Source: Piper betle (taxonomy: Eukaryota; Streptophyta; Magnoliopsida; Piperales; Piperaceae). Taken from it: 64,000 bases of DNA. The stretch is taken from the NCBI GenBank assembly GCA_033002965.1, contig JAURVB010003090.1, positions 62,001 through 126,000 on the forward strand, in the 5' to 3' direction. Under the pieces are notes generated by a model that was not told the DNA's origin, did no database searches, and saw only the letters and a list, made by a program, of their open reading frames with translations. Position numbers and translations under genes: made by a program. Positions 13,409 through 25,118 of the stretch are shown in pieces (the first letter of the stretch is position 1; the number at the start of each line of letters is the position of its first letter).

Positions 13409-15768
13409 GGTCATATACGAGTATACGAGTCTTCTGGCACTGTGAAGTTAGCTCGCTAGCTTCTATTCCCTTGGCCTGGAAAAACTATTATTCGAGGGCG
13501 GGAATGCAAACGATCCCTGGCCAAGGAAAAAGAATTGTTGCCACTTGAAGTGTAAAGTTTATCCCCTTATTTTATATAGGAGGTGAGGTTTTTTTACTTA
13601 TAAAACATTAATCGTTTATAATAATTTAAAAACTATATCCTTTTATGATGTCACTTTTATTATAATTTTTTTGTTATAAATATTAAATATAGAAGCATAT
13701 TATTATTTTCTTTACATATAATGCTGTGCTCGTTCTGAACGAGCAGGTCAGTCATCTTGAGCGAGCTGAGCTGAAGATGACAGCATTATTTGCTTCTTTC
13801 TGTCCAATCGTGCATTTGCTGGCCATAGCGTTATTGACGAGAGTTTGGCTGGTTAAGAAGCTGAATTGAGATTTATTTTCTTGAGCGCAACCTTTGGTAA
13901 CGTGTTTACGCAGCTACTTAACGATTGAGGTCAATCGGGTAAAACAAATAGCGATAAGTTTACGAATTCCCTCGTCTAAATTTCTTCCTGGTAATAGGGA
14001 TGCGGATCAGCGTGTCTATAGATCTTACAAAGATAGAAGAGTTAATTATACATGTCACACCCTTCTTGCTTGGAATCGTGGAGAGCAGGAGGAGCAGTGG
14101 AGGCCAAGGACAGATGAACAGAGTCTCTGGGGCTTACCACGGCGGATAAGTCTGCGAAATGAGTGAAAAAGTGAGACAAATAGATTCAATACAGCCAAAA
14201 AGACGGAGCTGAAGCAGCCATCCAGCTGCTGTCTTGTAACTGCAATTGGACATCAAAGATGACAAGGCCACGGATGCTCTCCCAAATACTACGAGACGAA
14301 AAGATTTCACCAACTTAGCAAGACCATTTATTTTTTGTTTGAAAACTTAGCGTGACCATTTGATGATATTCTAATTCCTTCCCGCTCTGATCTTCCTATG
14401 CAAGTCAAAACACTAACAGCTTAAAATTCTTTCTTGTGACCCCGTTTTATATAGGGCCACCTAGCTGCCTTTGACACAAAAAATCATTGCGCCGCATGTT
14501 GAATTTCACATCAATCATATTTTCTCTATGCGCATAATGCCAAGCATAGATGATAGCACTCGTTCCTATAAGCAAAAATTAGTTTTATAATACAATTTCA
14601 AAACTAATAGAGTTAAGGTTTATCTGCAGCTCATGTAATCTTGCTAGGAAGAGATGCCTCCAAAAGCTGTGGTCCTCTTGTTCACTGATATGGGTTATAC
14701 AGGATTCATCCAGATTCAAGAGCCAGAAGACGAGGTCATTAATCTTTCTTGAAATCAGAGGCTAGAAGGAAACATTCAGTAAGTCTGTGGAATTTACTTC
14801 CTTGCATTTAAACTGCCCCGTCTAGCAGTTCAGATATCTACTCTGGAGAACTACTCTTTAGCAACAATATTAGTACTCCCTATTTGATCATCAGCTCTTC
14901 CTTTAGCACAAATATAGCTTCCTGCAAATCTGCAACCATCTACCTCTGTACAACACCCTAATCTCACCAATGCCACAGGAAGACAATGGAAGAATATTTG
15001 CCAATCTCTGTCACAGTTGCTAATTCAGAAGCTTTGAATGTTGCCTTGCTGGTTCTTGCAGTAAACTCGTTTAATAGCATGAAAAAAGAATTTAAAAAGA
15101 GTTCCATCAATGGAATTCGACCATTGTATTTTTGTAGTACATGATGTGACCCATGAGGTTACTGTCTTAACGATTCAGAATTGTTCAGATGGCAGTTCAG
15201 AATTCAGATGGCGAGTGAGGAGCTTCACGTTGATAATCCCATTCCCTGACATTCTTTCCCATTGCTCTCAACTTTCTTGACAGCTTGGATGGCAACATGT
15301 GATTCGGCATATGATCGGGCTTTTGCTTGCATAATAGAATTGAGCCTATATCAATCCTATAACTTCTGGATGTCATGATAAGAAAAATGTTAGCATAGAT
15401 ATGCACTCACTTGGATTCAATATCTTGCATAAATATATGCGTTCCGGCCGTAAGCTCTTAAGAAACATATAAATGGGTATTAGCAATGGCTTGAATTAGA
15501 AATCGTGATAAAAAATGGGCGTGGAGTGTAATTCATCATCTTTACCTACTAACGCAAATCATAATTCATCACTCCCCTTCATCGCATACCACATCAATGC
15601 TTAAATACCACATTTTCAACCGTTTATAGTTCCAAGTTACACGTCCTTTTGTCTTCTCCAACATTTTTTTAAACTGTTTGTATTTGTTTAATCTCTTAAA
15701 AAATTCATATTATCTCTTTCTGGACTTGTAATGACTCAGTGTCCTCGGTCTTACATGAAACAACCGCA
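13409..15768. other. Intergenic region
   Basis: No gene is recognised. An inverted-repeat segment lies at about 13765-13785: GTCATCTT is followed about 15 bases later by AAGATGAC. A CTCGTTCTGAACGAG near-palindrome sits just upstream. The remainder is unremarkable AT-rich DNA with short random open frames. Confidence 0.4.
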
Positions 15769-15778
15769 TATATAAAAG
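15769..15778 (+). promoter_or_regulatory. TATA box of the OVATE gene
   Basis: TATATAAAAG lies about 90 bases upstream of the chosen start codon at 15861, a usual plant spacing for a short 5' UTR. Confidence 0.6.
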
Positions 15779-15860
15779 CATGCAAAGGCGCTCATTTCAC
15801 CATTCAAATAAACACCACTTTTCTGCAACTGGTCCTTCCCTTCTCCACTCCTCCACGGCC

Positions 15861-16655
15861 ATGGACAAGAAACTCAAGCTGGGAATACCTCGTATCTTTC
15901 GCATTCCCTTCCTCTCCTGCCGCCATCGCGACGTCCCCGACCTCGCCCAGGAGCCCGTCTACGTCTCCCACCATCTTACCAAGTCCCATGCCCAGCCGAG
16001 GAGGCCCTTGATGACATTTTTCTTGGAGGACGTTGTTGCTCATCAGAACCCAATAGGAGAAGTTGAAGGCAGAGAGAGGATAACTCCTAATTCTCCCCTT
16101 TCTTCCTGCATCAATCCATCTGATACAGAGAAGCAGAGTAATCAGAGGAGGATGCAGGCCAGGAAGAGGAGGAAGAAGAGAAGAGCAACTGCTAAAAGCA
16201 GAGAAGCTGTTCTGGAACTCGCCAATGCCATCACAAGCAACTCCTCCTCCGGCGATAGCTACCATTTCTTTACCAGCTCCTACGAGGGGAAGCACATCGG
16301 AAAAAACCAAGAAGAAGAAGAAGCCTTCTTCTTTTCTTCATTGAGATCCGACTCTTCCGCCACCATAAGAAGGAAATCAGCACGGCCAAGAAGGAAAGGA
16401 AGCAGCTCAAGAAGAGACGAGGCGAACTCCCAGCTGGTGGAAGTGGATCGGAGCGTGGCAGTGGTGAAGAGATCGAGTGACCCGTATGCCGATTTCAGAG
16501 TTTCAATGGCGGAGATGATAATAGAGAAGCAGATATTTGGTGCCGTGGAGTTGGAGAAGCTCCTGGATTGCTTTCTTGCTCTGAATGCTCCCTACCACAG
16601 CCAAGTGATTGTGGAGGTGTTTGAGGAAATCTGTGAAACTCTGTTCTGCAATTGA
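15861..16655 (+). CDS. OVATE family protein (OFP), transcriptional repressor
   Basis: Single-exon gene of 264 aa. The C-terminal 60 residues (about 205-264) are an OVATE domain: SSDPYADFRVSMAEMIIE, LEKLLDCFLALN, and a closing hydrophobic helix EEICETLF. A strongly basic stretch at about 96-114 (RKRRKKRR core) looks like a nuclear localisation signal. A Ser-rich and Glu-rich middle region (about 125-165) appears disordered. OFPs are plant-specific nuclear repressors that bind TALE homeodomain proteins and limit growth and organ elongation. The start is placed at MDKKLKLGIPRI because it lies about 90 bases below a TATA box. The in-frame upstream ATG at 15780 is only a few bases past the TATA box and would fall outside the transcript. 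The lack of introns fits the family. No lesion is visible. Confidence 0.92.
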   Translation: MDKKLKLGIPRIFRIPFLSCRHRDVPDLAQEPVYVSHHLTKSHAQPRRPLMTFFLEDVVAHQNPIGEVEGRERITPNSPLSSCINPSDTEKQSNQRRMQARKRRKKRRATAKSREAVLELANAITSNSSSGDSYHFFTSSYEGKHIGKNQEEEEAFFFSSLRSDSSATIRRKSARPRRKGSSSRRDEANSQLVEVDRSVAVVKRSSDPYADFRVSMAEMIIEKQIFGAVELEKLLDCFLALNAPYHSQVIVEVFEEICETLFCN

Positions 16656-19600
16656 TCTTAGCTAGGTTTCAGCTTGAAGCTATCTTTGTCCACGTTTAGT
16701 TGTGTTTGATTATTGTTTTCTGGGTACTTTACAACAATCAGATCAACTAACATCTATGTAATGATATGATCAGCTTGCTTGGCTACATTTTTGTTATTAG
16801 TGATCTATTGAAATGCATGAGAAGTGGAATTGGATTATGAGTTTCTGAGTGGTTCTCTTTTCAAAATGATTACACAAAAGGAGAAAGACAAAAGATTCCT
16901 CAAAAACTACTTAAAAAGTAGTTTTATTTTATTGTATTTGTGCTCCCAGATTATCATTTCAAATTAAGACGCACGCACTATTGATCTTCACTGATAGTAT
17001 TACACTTCATTGGAGTCGCTGTAATTACTATGATTATAGTAAAATTGACTGGTTGGGAAGATCTCTGGGTGTATTGTTAAACCTCGTCAGTTCTTTACAT
17101 TTTCAAGATTTTACTTGTGCATATAATGAAATTTGAAAACTGACACTAAAGATATTCAATAAGTGATAATTTGTCTGTAGCTGATTTATGGAAGGGGATA
17201 GAGTTCGACACTTAATTAATTTATAATTTTGCGAACTATTTATGTAACAGCTTGGAGGATTGTCACAATGACTCGTTAAAAAAAAGGAATATATGAATAA
17301 TTTATAATGTTTTGAAAATGAAGACAAAACACGTTAGCATGAGGTTAATTTATCTATGTATATCTGAAGTCCTGTGAAAATCTTTTATCAAATAAATAAT
17401 AGCATCTACAGATATTTCTTTTAGCAAAAGGGATGCACCAAAGGTCAAACATGGTTCTGCAAAGCATTTAAGTAAGAAATCGGCGACAAAAATGCTGCAA
17501 CGATTGGGGATTAGGTAGCTGGGTTGTCTCGCTTTACACTTCAAAAGTCTTGGAATAAATAAACAAGTAGCTACTCCAATTATATATTGTCTCATTGTTA
17601 TCTTTTTTATATACAGATCAGCAATATTGTCCCATTGTTAATCATCTCAAAGATAAAATTCTGTCATCTGAGAAATTACGACAATCGACTTGATGGTTCT
17701 TAAGCTCATTTCAGTTTGAAATGCAACAGCTATTGTTATTATGGTGAGTTTGATCTGATAGATACGAATGAAATGTAAATTAAGATCAGTTTAATTGGTC
17801 TAACCTTAATAAATAATATGCATTTAATTTACTCTTCAGAAAAAGTTGTCTAGATGTGAAATATTTTTATGGGAAGAATTATCATAGTTTACTGCCAATA
17901 ATCCTTATTTTTGTTAAAAAAAATTCTCACTTTTTTCTATATCACGACGCACCGAAAAAATAAAAAAAGGGCTCATTTATCTTCAACTTTAAGTAACGCT
18001 TGACATTAATTAAACTGACTTGAATTCCAGTCAAGATTGAGCTAGTTCAATATTGTATTACTTAAACTTCTTGTAGTAAGACCTGCACTAATATTTTAAG
18101 AACATATTAGACATCACAACCTGCCACAATATTACATTTAATAATTAATATTAACAAACATCAAAGCTTTATACTTTATTGAAATAAATACTCAGTTTAC
18201 CGTTTTAGCAAATTTATTGAGTCGGTTGACTATAGATTTCTACAAGATCTGATTTTTTATACAAATATTAGGCTTCAAGTCAAACAGATGAGTCAATCAA
18301 TTTATTTGACTTCGAATCGATATTGAAAATAAGATTTTTATTATGTTGTGTGTAATAGTAAAATTAAGTTTAAGTTAGTTTTGAACTACCTTATTTTTTG
18401 AAGGAATGTGCTTAGCTGGTATTGTCTCGACGTGAATGGAACAACGAAAGCCTTAGATTCTTTGGTTTGTCGAGGAGCAGAAAAAGAAGTATAGCAAGCA
18501 GATGAGGGAATAAAGGATTGGAATGTGACGATGGATGGGGCAGAGGGAATGAAACCAAGTTTCCAATTTCAGAAGAAGGCTTGAGCTATTTGACACCAGT
18601 GGGTGCTGTCATGAGAGCGCTGTTTGATAGCATATACAAACAAAAAATACATTCTCTTTATCAATCTCTCTCTCTCTATATATACATAATCCGCCGTCTG
18701 GGCTGTTTCTTTCTCCATATGATCCCATCCTTTTCTGAAAGAGAAAGATCGGGAACGCAGCTCGAAACCGCTTTTAGGGATACATTGATCACCTTTCACT
18801 AGTTAGTTGACAGATTATCTAGTAGTTTATGTGTTGCGGTTATTTTTCATGGGCGTGCTGTTCAAATTTGTGACTACTGGTCTCCGGGCAGCAGCGTTGG
18901 TTGCCGTGCATGCAACGTTTTATGGTTGGTGGTGGCTTTGCTTTACTACGACGTCGGGTCGACTTTGCATGGCAAGGTTATGCTACACGATAACATGAAG
19001 CAAACCAGGTTTTCGCCAAAACAATGGGTAATGGAGTTTTTGGATGTAGCGGATTGTGGAAAGATCCACGAGTGAATGAGAGATAGAGATTGGAATTCTC
19101 CGACAAGAGGTGATCACCGATGAGTTTGTCTGTGTACATGGAGATTTTGGGTGGCTAGCCACTATCGTAAACGACCCTCTTTTTGTAATTTTGTGACACT
19201 TTCTTCGCAATTGTCTACCATTGGGAGAAAGAACTATATTAGTGGCGATGCACCCCAAACAAAATGCGCAGCAGACGCAAAAATCACCAGGTGCAAGGAA
19301 TGATTATTATATAATAATGTATAAAAACTCGGGATCTAGCAGCAAACGCAAACACTTGGTAGCCGACCACTCAATATTGGCAACCACAAAATCAGTGGAG
19401 TTTAATTAAGTATATCAATATAAAATTAAAGATTACAAGCAACTATTTATGATAATGTGGATCAATGAAAGAGCCCTTAGAGTAGTAGGCTGTAGTATTC
19501 CGTTCATACAGAATTCAATAGAGTTTAAAGTCAATAAATATTGAGAAGATTGACACAAGAATAAATTTCATTAATATTGAAAACCCAACAATATAATTGC

Positions 19601-20388
19601 TAGATATTACGGGAGAAGGAGTGGGATCGACAGATCGAGTGACTAGAAAGAACTTATTTGTAAATTGAACCCTGATTCATTGGGTAGGACGAAGGGAGCC
19701 AATCTTTTTTTCGAGAGATCATGAATTTATCTTATAAATGAAGCGTATAAAACAGTTAATATATGGTCTTGAAGAATAATTGCACTATTTTTTTGCGTGG
19801 TGGAGACAATCTACTACTATTAATAAAAAGGAAAATTTAATATTAGCTTGAAATTAAAAGTAAAAGAATTAGCAAATCAAAATATAAGAATAAATTTTAA
19901 AATACATCACAAATGGTCACGAGTTTGAATCTTATTAACCACAATTTAAAAAAATTAATAAAAATACATTTGACAGTAGAATGTGATGCATTTGAACCTA
20001 AGAAATCCCAACTTCTAACTTTCAATTAATAAGAATCCTTCTAATTGTTTTGAAAAAAATATAATAAAAAAATCAAATAATTTTAATTGATTTTTTCATT
20101 CAAATACGATATATTTTTAAAATCAATCACAGTGTATATTTAAGATATTAAATGAGTACAGTCTATTCAATTTTTCAATGAGAATTTACATATAAAATTA
20201 AAATTTATTTGATATAAATCACATGTTTTGTGTTGTCTTGCCAAGTTCTATGAAAGGCCCGAAAGGTGAATGAACTTGATCTTTTGCGGAGTGGACCTTA
20301 AAATAATTGATGGGCTTGAAGAGGTCTTAGAAGAATTTGAAATATGGCTTATGTACGACATTAGTGGCCAAGGCGTTCTCGGTGTGCG
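16656..20388. other. Long AT-rich intergenic region
   Basis: No gene is recognised across 3.7 kb. At about 18665-18690 a (CT)n tract runs into TATATATAC, resembling a plant core promoter with a pyrimidine patch, but no convincing coding sequence follows (the open frame at 18807-18998 has no recognisable family). The rest is AT-rich with scattered homopolymers. Confidence 0.4.
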
Positions 20389-20396
20389 ATTGTGAC

Positions 20397-22413
20397 TAGG
20401 GCTGGTCGCGGAAGTCCGAATTTGTTCGTCCGTTCGACGTCTAAAGCATGTTTGACCGAATTTGACCGAATTAAAACAAACTAAATATAGACATTTTTTT
20501 TGTCCGACTGATGATCGATCGAGTGTTCAATATTTTATATCAATAATATAATGTTTTCTACATTTATAATACTAATATTATAGTTTGTGAAAATTTTAAA
20601 ATATAAATATACAGTAAAATTAATTAAGTTTATACATAAAATTGATATTTAATATCTTAAATATTTAAAAATGACATATATATAAAAAGGATAAAAGTCA
20701 CTCTTATATTTAGGAATTTAGAAATATATATTCACATTAATAATCATATCAAACCACTTACAATTTAGTTAACATGCTCTCAATTTTTAAAGTCAAACAA
20801 GAGATAATCAATGTATAAAAACTTTAAAATAATCATTGATCATTAAAATGTAGTCTAATATTACATATACTTCAAAGATAAAATATTCTAATAATTGATT
20901 CTTCATCTAGCTCACTTACATGAAAAAAATACAAAAAAGTTAATTACTTATGTTTTATATTCTCTTTATTTTGAAATTAGGATATTTCATTTCAATATGC
21001 TTCTATAAATAAGTAGTTTCATAACTTTCAGTTCTTCAAACTTCTTTTCACAATAACGACAAATAGGAAATATTCCATTCTTTTAATATTATCTATCAAA
21101 ATAGGCGCATACACCGGATACTATTTTTTTCTTTTTGATAATGTACTATCCATAGATTCTCTTTCTTTAGCAATCGAATTTTTGATATCTTTTTCACATC
21201 CACTTTGTTGATTTACATTTAATAATGAACTTATATGATCCATCTTCCGGAAAAAATATATCACATTATAAACATAATGTAAAAACCGCAATTTGATTTA
21301 GGGTTTTATGCTTATGAACCGATTGGTTCAGATGTCGGTTTGAGTCGAGTATGTTTTAGAATATGTGTACTGAGCCAATGCCAGTAGAGTGTACGAGCCA
21401 TGAGGGTCATGTGTACCCAAGTATATGATAATAATGTCATGAACACAAAAGAAAAAAATGAGTTATTAGAATATATAAAAGTATACCAGTTATTTTTTTT
21501 ATTTTTATATATAGTGGATCGTAAAATTAATTTTAGGTCGTTTATCGCGTTAGGATGTGTTACGGGGAATTTGGGTGGATTATTAGTTATAAAGCATGTC
21601 ATTATGATGTTGTAGTGTTTGTTTTATTTTATGAAATTTTTTTCTATTTTATAGATTTTTTTAGGATTTATTTTGAGTTAGTTATTAGTATTGACTCGGG
21701 ACGGAGTGGAGTCGAATCGAGTCGAGTCAAGTCTTATTTACGATATTGCCATTGATCAAACCCCCCAACCCTTTTTCTCTTCCCCGTCCAAACCCTTGCC
21801 GCGCAGCCCCCTTTTCGTCGCCGCCGCCGACGTCGCCCTGTTGCCGAATATCGCCACCAGGCCCTGCCACGACGTTGCTGTGATGCCCCGAGCACCCCGA
21901 CCGTCGCCCCGCCTCTACGACGGCGCGCCTAGCAATGTGCTCGCGTCGTCGATTCCGCCACCGGCGACCGTCGTCACGGCCGTCCAGTCACCGCTTTGAC
22001 ATTGCCGACCCTCTCACAACCATCCCCGACAAGAGCGGAGCCCATCGCTGCCCAAGCCGGCCGGATCTAGTCACCCATCACCGACCGCCACTATTAAGCC
22101 ATTTTCTGGCAAGCCGCCACCTCCGCTGAGCACATCAATGTAGTAGATGTGTCAAGCTCACCGAGCCGATTCCAACGGTGGGGTTTTGCTAGCAGCGCAG
22201 AGTGTGGCCGCGAAGGCATGCGGCGGTGGAGGCAACGACGGTGCAGAGGATTTTTTTGGAAAATACCGTAATTTCAGACTGTTCACGGACATTGCTCGGG
22301 CCCGACAGACAATTTGACGTCCGAAGTCTGTTGGACAAGTTTTGTCCAACGAAATTTCGGACGGATGAGGACAATAATTCGTTCGATGTCTGTCCAACCG
22401 ATGCCCACCCCTA
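20397..22413 (-). mobile_element. hAT-superfamily element relic, copy 1 (8-bp TSD)
   Basis: Element of 2017 bases flanked by an 8-bp duplication ATTGTGAC (20389-20396 and 22414-22421). The left end reads TAGGGCTGG and the right end is CCACCCCTA, i.e. an imperfect TAGGGGTGG inverted terminus typical of hAT elements. On the minus strand at about 20985-21180 a decayed open stretch contains a CRYCEKKF block, matching the start of a BED zinc finger in hAT transposases. No catalytic (RNase H-like or hATC) domain was found, so the element is non-autonomous. About 21300-22190 looks like a degenerate insertion of the 9-bp-TSD family: it has the same AT-rich flank, the same CTCGAGTC-type module (about 21690-21765) and a GC-rich core (about 21780-22200). 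Confidence 0.8.
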
Positions 22414-22422
22414 ATTGTGACT

Positions 22423-23058
22423 AGTGATGCAGAAATTAGATTGGAAGGTTTCTGATCTGAAAATTGGGTAAATCGGATTTTATAAGAATCGGTCCGTGAA
22501 TCAGCTAATTTGAGCTGATTCCAAACTGCGGCTAGGGACGAGACGAAGGGAGGACGAGGTAGTGAAGACAACGGGGGGGGGGGGGGGGCAATGACGGTGG
22601 AGGGCGAGGAGGAGTGTGCGGGGACGGAAGGGCTAGGGGGATAGGGCAAGACCAGTTGGCTGGGGCGGCGAGGAGGTGCATAGGGATAGTCGGGACCGAT
22701 GGGAAAAGGGGTGGCAGGGTAGGGCAGGGGGCGCTAGGGTGGGGGGACGGGGTGGGGCCACCGGGGGGAAGCAGGGCAGGGCGGCGGCAGTGGGGTTGAA
22801 AGAGCGGGGCGCGCCGAGGGGAGTGAATCGGGGAAAGAAATATAGTCGGTGACGTTTTCGTAAATAAAAGTTAACTCAATTCTGACTCGCGTCAAAAATA
22901 ATAACTAATTTCAAATAATTCAAAAAAACCCCAAAAAATATCATAAAATATAATACACACAACAATATAAGAATGACATTTTAATACCTAACCGATTCTT
23001 GACTAATTTAGATCCTTGAAAACCGATTCTGATTCATATTCCAATCTTTGGAATTATG
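22423..23058. mobile_element. Non-autonomous MULE-like element, copy B, inserted at the hAT border
   Basis: Element of 636 bases with a 9-bp flank ATTGTGACT (22414-22422) versus ATTGTGACA (23059-23067), one mismatch. The left end GTGATGCAG and the right-end CCGATTCTGATTC units match copies A, C and D. A GC-rich core with a G run of 16-17 at about 22571-22588 is followed by the module near 22850-22930. Its target overlaps the right-hand TSD of the hAT element, so it landed after the hAT insertion. Confidence 0.72.
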
Positions 23059-23067
23059 ATTGTGACA

Positions 23068-25118
23068 CATTACCCATCTAAATGACTATCTGGGTCAGAT
23101 AAGATATGGTTTGAATATAGCCTGAATATTTTTATCCTTGTAATCTAAATTTATATAGCTTATCCATTGTATTTATTAATATCCAATCCTAATTCAAATC
23201 AGTAAGTCTACCTAATTTCAGTTAAAAAATATTGGTTTGGATATTTTCGATTTAGTCAGATTTGGTTCGGATATTTAATCGATCCAATTAATAAATCAAA
23301 TCATTATTAAATGCCTCATCTTTTAAGGGGATAGAAATTTTAATCCAGGGTTTTCAGAAAAGAGCTCCAATTTTAACTTTTCTTAATATCCAAATATGCT
23401 ACATCATCAAGGAAACAAAAAGAGCTGAGATTCAAGACTCCCTCACAACGAAAAATATAATCCCAGGTTTCTCACAAAAAAAGGGTGCCCAAAAATAAAA
23501 ATAATTAAATAAACGCCAAACAGAAAGCTTTAATATAGTCCTAATCGATTTTTTTTTTGATGGAAGATTTTTTTAGTTCTTTCCACAACCGAATTTCTTA
23601 TAGAACAATACACATTGGTCCTTTCTGGCTCAAATCCACCATTAACATCTCTCATTCTTTGCCCTTCATCACTTGCCTTTCGATAATGAGACACATTCTC
23701 CTTGCCATGTCTCTGATGCAATTTTGCACCCGGACTTGATACATTCTGGAGACATTGGAAGACTGCCTACGAATGATTGAATACAGTCTCCGACAAGATT
23801 ATCAAAGTGGCTGTCCCAATATATATGATGTGAATATATGCACACTCCCTGCTTGACGATTCATAGGGTCAAGAGAGTCGGCCATGCTTCCCACCGGATC
23901 TTCCCAATATTATTTGGTAGGAGGTGGGTGGTTTAATGGTCATATACTCTTCTTTTTTAAAAAAATTAATGGCCATATTTTCATTAGCATTGTAAAGTTG
24001 TTACTTATGAATACAGCCGATACAATGATTTTCTTTTTTTTACTCTAAATATTCTTTGATTGGACTCTACTTTATGACTTCTTAAGTGAAACTCAACGAA
24101 CAATTTTCTATTGATGCATGATTGATTCTCCAAAATTTCTTGAGTTTTTTAGGTCAAGTAAAAAAAATTCAAAATATATTATTTTTTAAATTTAATTAAA
24201 TCATTATTTCTAAGTAATATAGATCATACATTTTCAATTTCTAAGTGTCAAAGAGATCAATATTTTCTAATTTAATATATCTATTTGTTTGTTAGATTGA
24301 AAACTTAATATAAATTACTCGTAGTTGGCTGAGAGCCAATTCAACTTCATTATGTAGTGAACCAAGTTGAGTCCAAATCCCAAGTTTTTAAGGGAAATCG
24401 TTTGCAACCAAATTTTAGCTAGTTGTATTAGTTCCTATTGAACAAACAAATATATTATAATGAACGAAAATTAGCCACAGAGCTAAATTGTAAGGCATTG
24501 TTATACAATCCAATCATATTTAAAAATAATAATATTTATTTATTTATAAAAGACAGTTAAAAATATTTTCGTATGAGAATGTTTGTTACTACATTATTGG
24601 GTCAAGTCCGATAATCGATTTAGCTAAAAAGTTCATATTTATTTGAATATTATGAAAATAAGATTAATTTTACTTAGAGAAGAATAAAGAAAAGAACAAG
24701 AAAAACAAATAATTAATCATGATTAGAAAAGTACTTCCATAAAATCCAGTTGTAGTACATACTACACGCTAAAGGAAAAACTCGGGTCTTCAGTGCTATA
24801 ATTGGGTCCACATGAGCATGGCTAATATTTAGCTTGATCCAGCCAATTGAAACAACCACCTTACTGCGTGATTAAGAGAAGTTAATTGCATAAAAAATAA
24901 AGGTTCTTACTGGGGGATATCTGGGAACATGTTACAACTATACACAATTGCTTTATTTTTTTCTGATAAATCCTACAAGGCCAAGCAACACAAAACATCA
25001 GTTGTCAAAGTTGACGAAAGACATGAAAGGGAAATTTTTGTTTTAACACATAACAAGTATCTGCCCGAAGTATATGCCTGGTTTCACTTCTTAGGATTAG
25101 AAGATATTGATGGTAAAG
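23068..25118. other. Intergenic region downstream of the YUCCA gene
   Basis: Nothing is recognised. The DNA is AT-rich. A short moderately GC-rich patch at about 23570-23740 has open frames on both strands, but neither translation resembles a known family. Confidence 0.4.

Noticed and set aside
15804..16310. Minus-strand 168-aa frame over the OVATE gene
   Set aside because: Antisense shadow of an intact OVATE coding sequence.
18500..18700. Possible microRNA precursor near GACACCAGTGGGTGCTGTC
   Set aside because: The inverted repeat is short, and no arm matches a mature plant microRNA I know.
18860..18960. VHATFYG reading, reminiscent of expansin AHATFYGG
   Set aside because: Only seven residues match. 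No GACGYGNL or cysteine pattern follows, so it is probably chance.
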